Part shown: positions 63,189 through 64,000 of the stretch, piece after piece
Position numbering within the stretch: position 1 is the stretch's first letter
Layout: every line of letters starts with the position of its first letter
From: Amylibacter sp.
GTDB lineage: Bacteria; Pseudomonadota; Alphaproteobacteria; Rhodobacterales; Rhodobacteraceae
Direction: 5' to 3'
NCBI GenBank assembly: GCA_021775355.1
Contig: JAJFHZ010000034.1
Coordinates: forward strand, 124,001-188,000
Length of the DNA: 64,000 bases
Made by a program: the position numbers and the translations under genes
Notes under the pieces: model-generated
What the model was told of the DNA's origin: nothing
Database searches by the model: none
Seen by the model: only the letters and a program-made list of their open reading frames with translations

Positions 63189-63827
63189 TTACCGTTTCAA
63201 TCCTTCTGCATCCAGCATAAAGCCCATATGTTTATCCGCGACTTTCAGGCCACCTTCGCCTTTGTGCCAACTGATCTTGCCGTCGCCATTTGCATCAATA
63301 CCCATAAGGCCCGCTTTGGTCAGTTTCGCCATTTCGACGGCATGAGGTGCGGCTTCGCTTGCTGATGTTGCATCATAAATCGCCTGGGCCTCAACCAAAG
63401 CCAACCGACTACGAGCAACTGCATTGTTTAATGATGATACCACGTGAACCGTATGGGTTTTGACCATGGCGGATGCGTCCGCACTTTTGCTTGCAAGTGT
63501 TATATGTTCAATTGCCCCGTCGGCCGCCTTGATCAGCCCATATCCCATGCCTGGACCACCCGCTTCCAGCGTTGGGTCGATCGCATGGCGCACGTGGCCT
63601 GCATGCATTTTCATTTCACCCAGATCATTTTTGGCTTTTGCGGCATAGTTAGCGTGTGCGGCTGCAACCAATGCCTCTTTCATTGCCGTTGGCAGTAACC
63701 CCCGTTCCGAGGGTGTATCATTCCAACTATTGATCACATGCCCGATATGGGTATGTGCCGCACTACCGGCATATGAACCGGTTGCGATGGCCAGCATCAA
63801 TGCAGCTAGTGTAATAATCTTTTTCAT
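63189..63827 (-). CDS. Secreted histidine-rich helical protein with an EF-hand-like loop
   Basis: The 212-residue protein has a signal peptide (IITLAALMLAIATGSYAGSA). The mature part is Ala-rich helices carrying histidines in H-x-x-H spacing: H27/H30 (THIGHV), H75/H78/H81 (MHAGHVRHAIDP) and H125/H128 (THTVHVVSS). Near the C-terminus, GIDANGDGKISWHKG resembles an EF-hand loop but position 12 is Lys, so calcium binding is uncertain. No Cys is present. I do not know the family; metal or haem binding in the periplasm is a guess. Confidence 0.8.
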   Translation of the reverse strand: MKKIITLAALMLAIATGSYAGSAAHTHIGHVINSWNDTPSERGLLPTAMKEALVAAAHANYAAKAKNDLGEMKMHAGHVRHAIDPTLEAGGPGMGYGLIKAADGAIEHITLASKSADASAMVKTHTVHVVSSLNNAVARSRLALVEAQAIYDATSASEAAPHAVEMAKLTKAGLMGIDANGDGKISWHKGEGGLKVADKHMGFMLDAEGLKR

Positions 63828-64000
63828 TATGCCACTCTTCTATATGTAAAATGCAGTAATAATAGATATCCTGCCTTTAGCTTTACATAAATTTGGCATC
63901 TTTAAAAGCACGGCAAACATTATTGTGATATAATCCAATACAAATCAAAGGTTCATTAACATTGAAAACAAATCCTTTATGTAATATTCATGGGTACAAA

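Overview
This window looks like a chromosomal stretch from a marine alphaproteobacterium of the order Rhodobacterales (Roseobacter-like). By eye its GC content is moderate to low for that group; I did not compute it. The call rests on gene content: the fdh3-type formate dehydrogenase operon, a pyrrolysine-free MttB-family methyltransferase, the DUF6477/DUF6456 pair, DUF2852, an IalB-family protein, L21 with an Ala/Lys-rich tail, the Bpt-type leucyltransferase, and HTS-type MetA. The genus is not determinable from the sequence alone. Most of the window is ordinary core genome with tight gene packing.

Layout. 0-3.8 kb: end of a formate dehydrogenase operon (alpha subunit cut by the window edge, Fe-S subunit, cytochrome b subunit) followed by a tungstate-binding protein. 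3.8-12 kb: hemC and hemE, a GST with a divergent LysR gene, ilvN and ilvI (with a leader-peptide attenuator upstream of ilvI), bpt, RDD and DUF2852 proteins. 12-18.7 kb: a lone pilin-like peptide, ppk2-tetR, an alpha/beta hydrolase with metA, an unfamiliar P-loop NTPase, a DMT transporter, small membrane and monooxygenase-domain genes. 19-20 kb: an AT-rich FkbM methyltransferase lodged between an intact ABM-domain gene and a decayed copy of part of it, which looks like a recent acquisition. 20-32 kb: guaA, mttB family, DUF6477/DUF6456, tpiA, Fe-S assembly genes, tgt, lon, an HU-like protein.

32-46 kb: tRNA-Val, two paralogous histidine phosphatases flanking a two-subunit molybdenum hydroxylase, upp, a DMT transporter, tRNA-Asp, a truncated MFS remnant, MaoC, rplU-rpmA-obg-proB-proA, then two divergent cell-wall enzymes. 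46-57.8 kb: lpxD with a dedicated acyl carrier protein and ketoacyl synthase, IalB, a HerA/DUF853 ATPase, a CNNM/CorC-type protein, a variant metallophosphoesterase, a small-membrane-protein/helical-protein/xerD operon, aroK-aroB.

57.8-61.5 kb is the clearest accessory segment. It holds decayed DNA, a large secreted protein with an HEKLH zinc-protease signature and a calcium-loop-like motif, insertion-sequence debris (an IS21-like end and a transposase fragment), and a PHP-domain hydrolase, followed by tRNA-Gly(CCC). The window closes with an SRAP-domain protein, a single-domain response regulator and a histidine-rich secreted helical protein.

No CRISPR array, prophage, rRNA operon or complete insertion sequence was seen. 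The most promising unexplained items are the HEKLH secreted protein, the histidine-rich protein, the FkbM insertion, the lpxD-ACP-KAS unit, the ilvI attenuator, and a strong terminator with no obvious gene at 49.5 kb.
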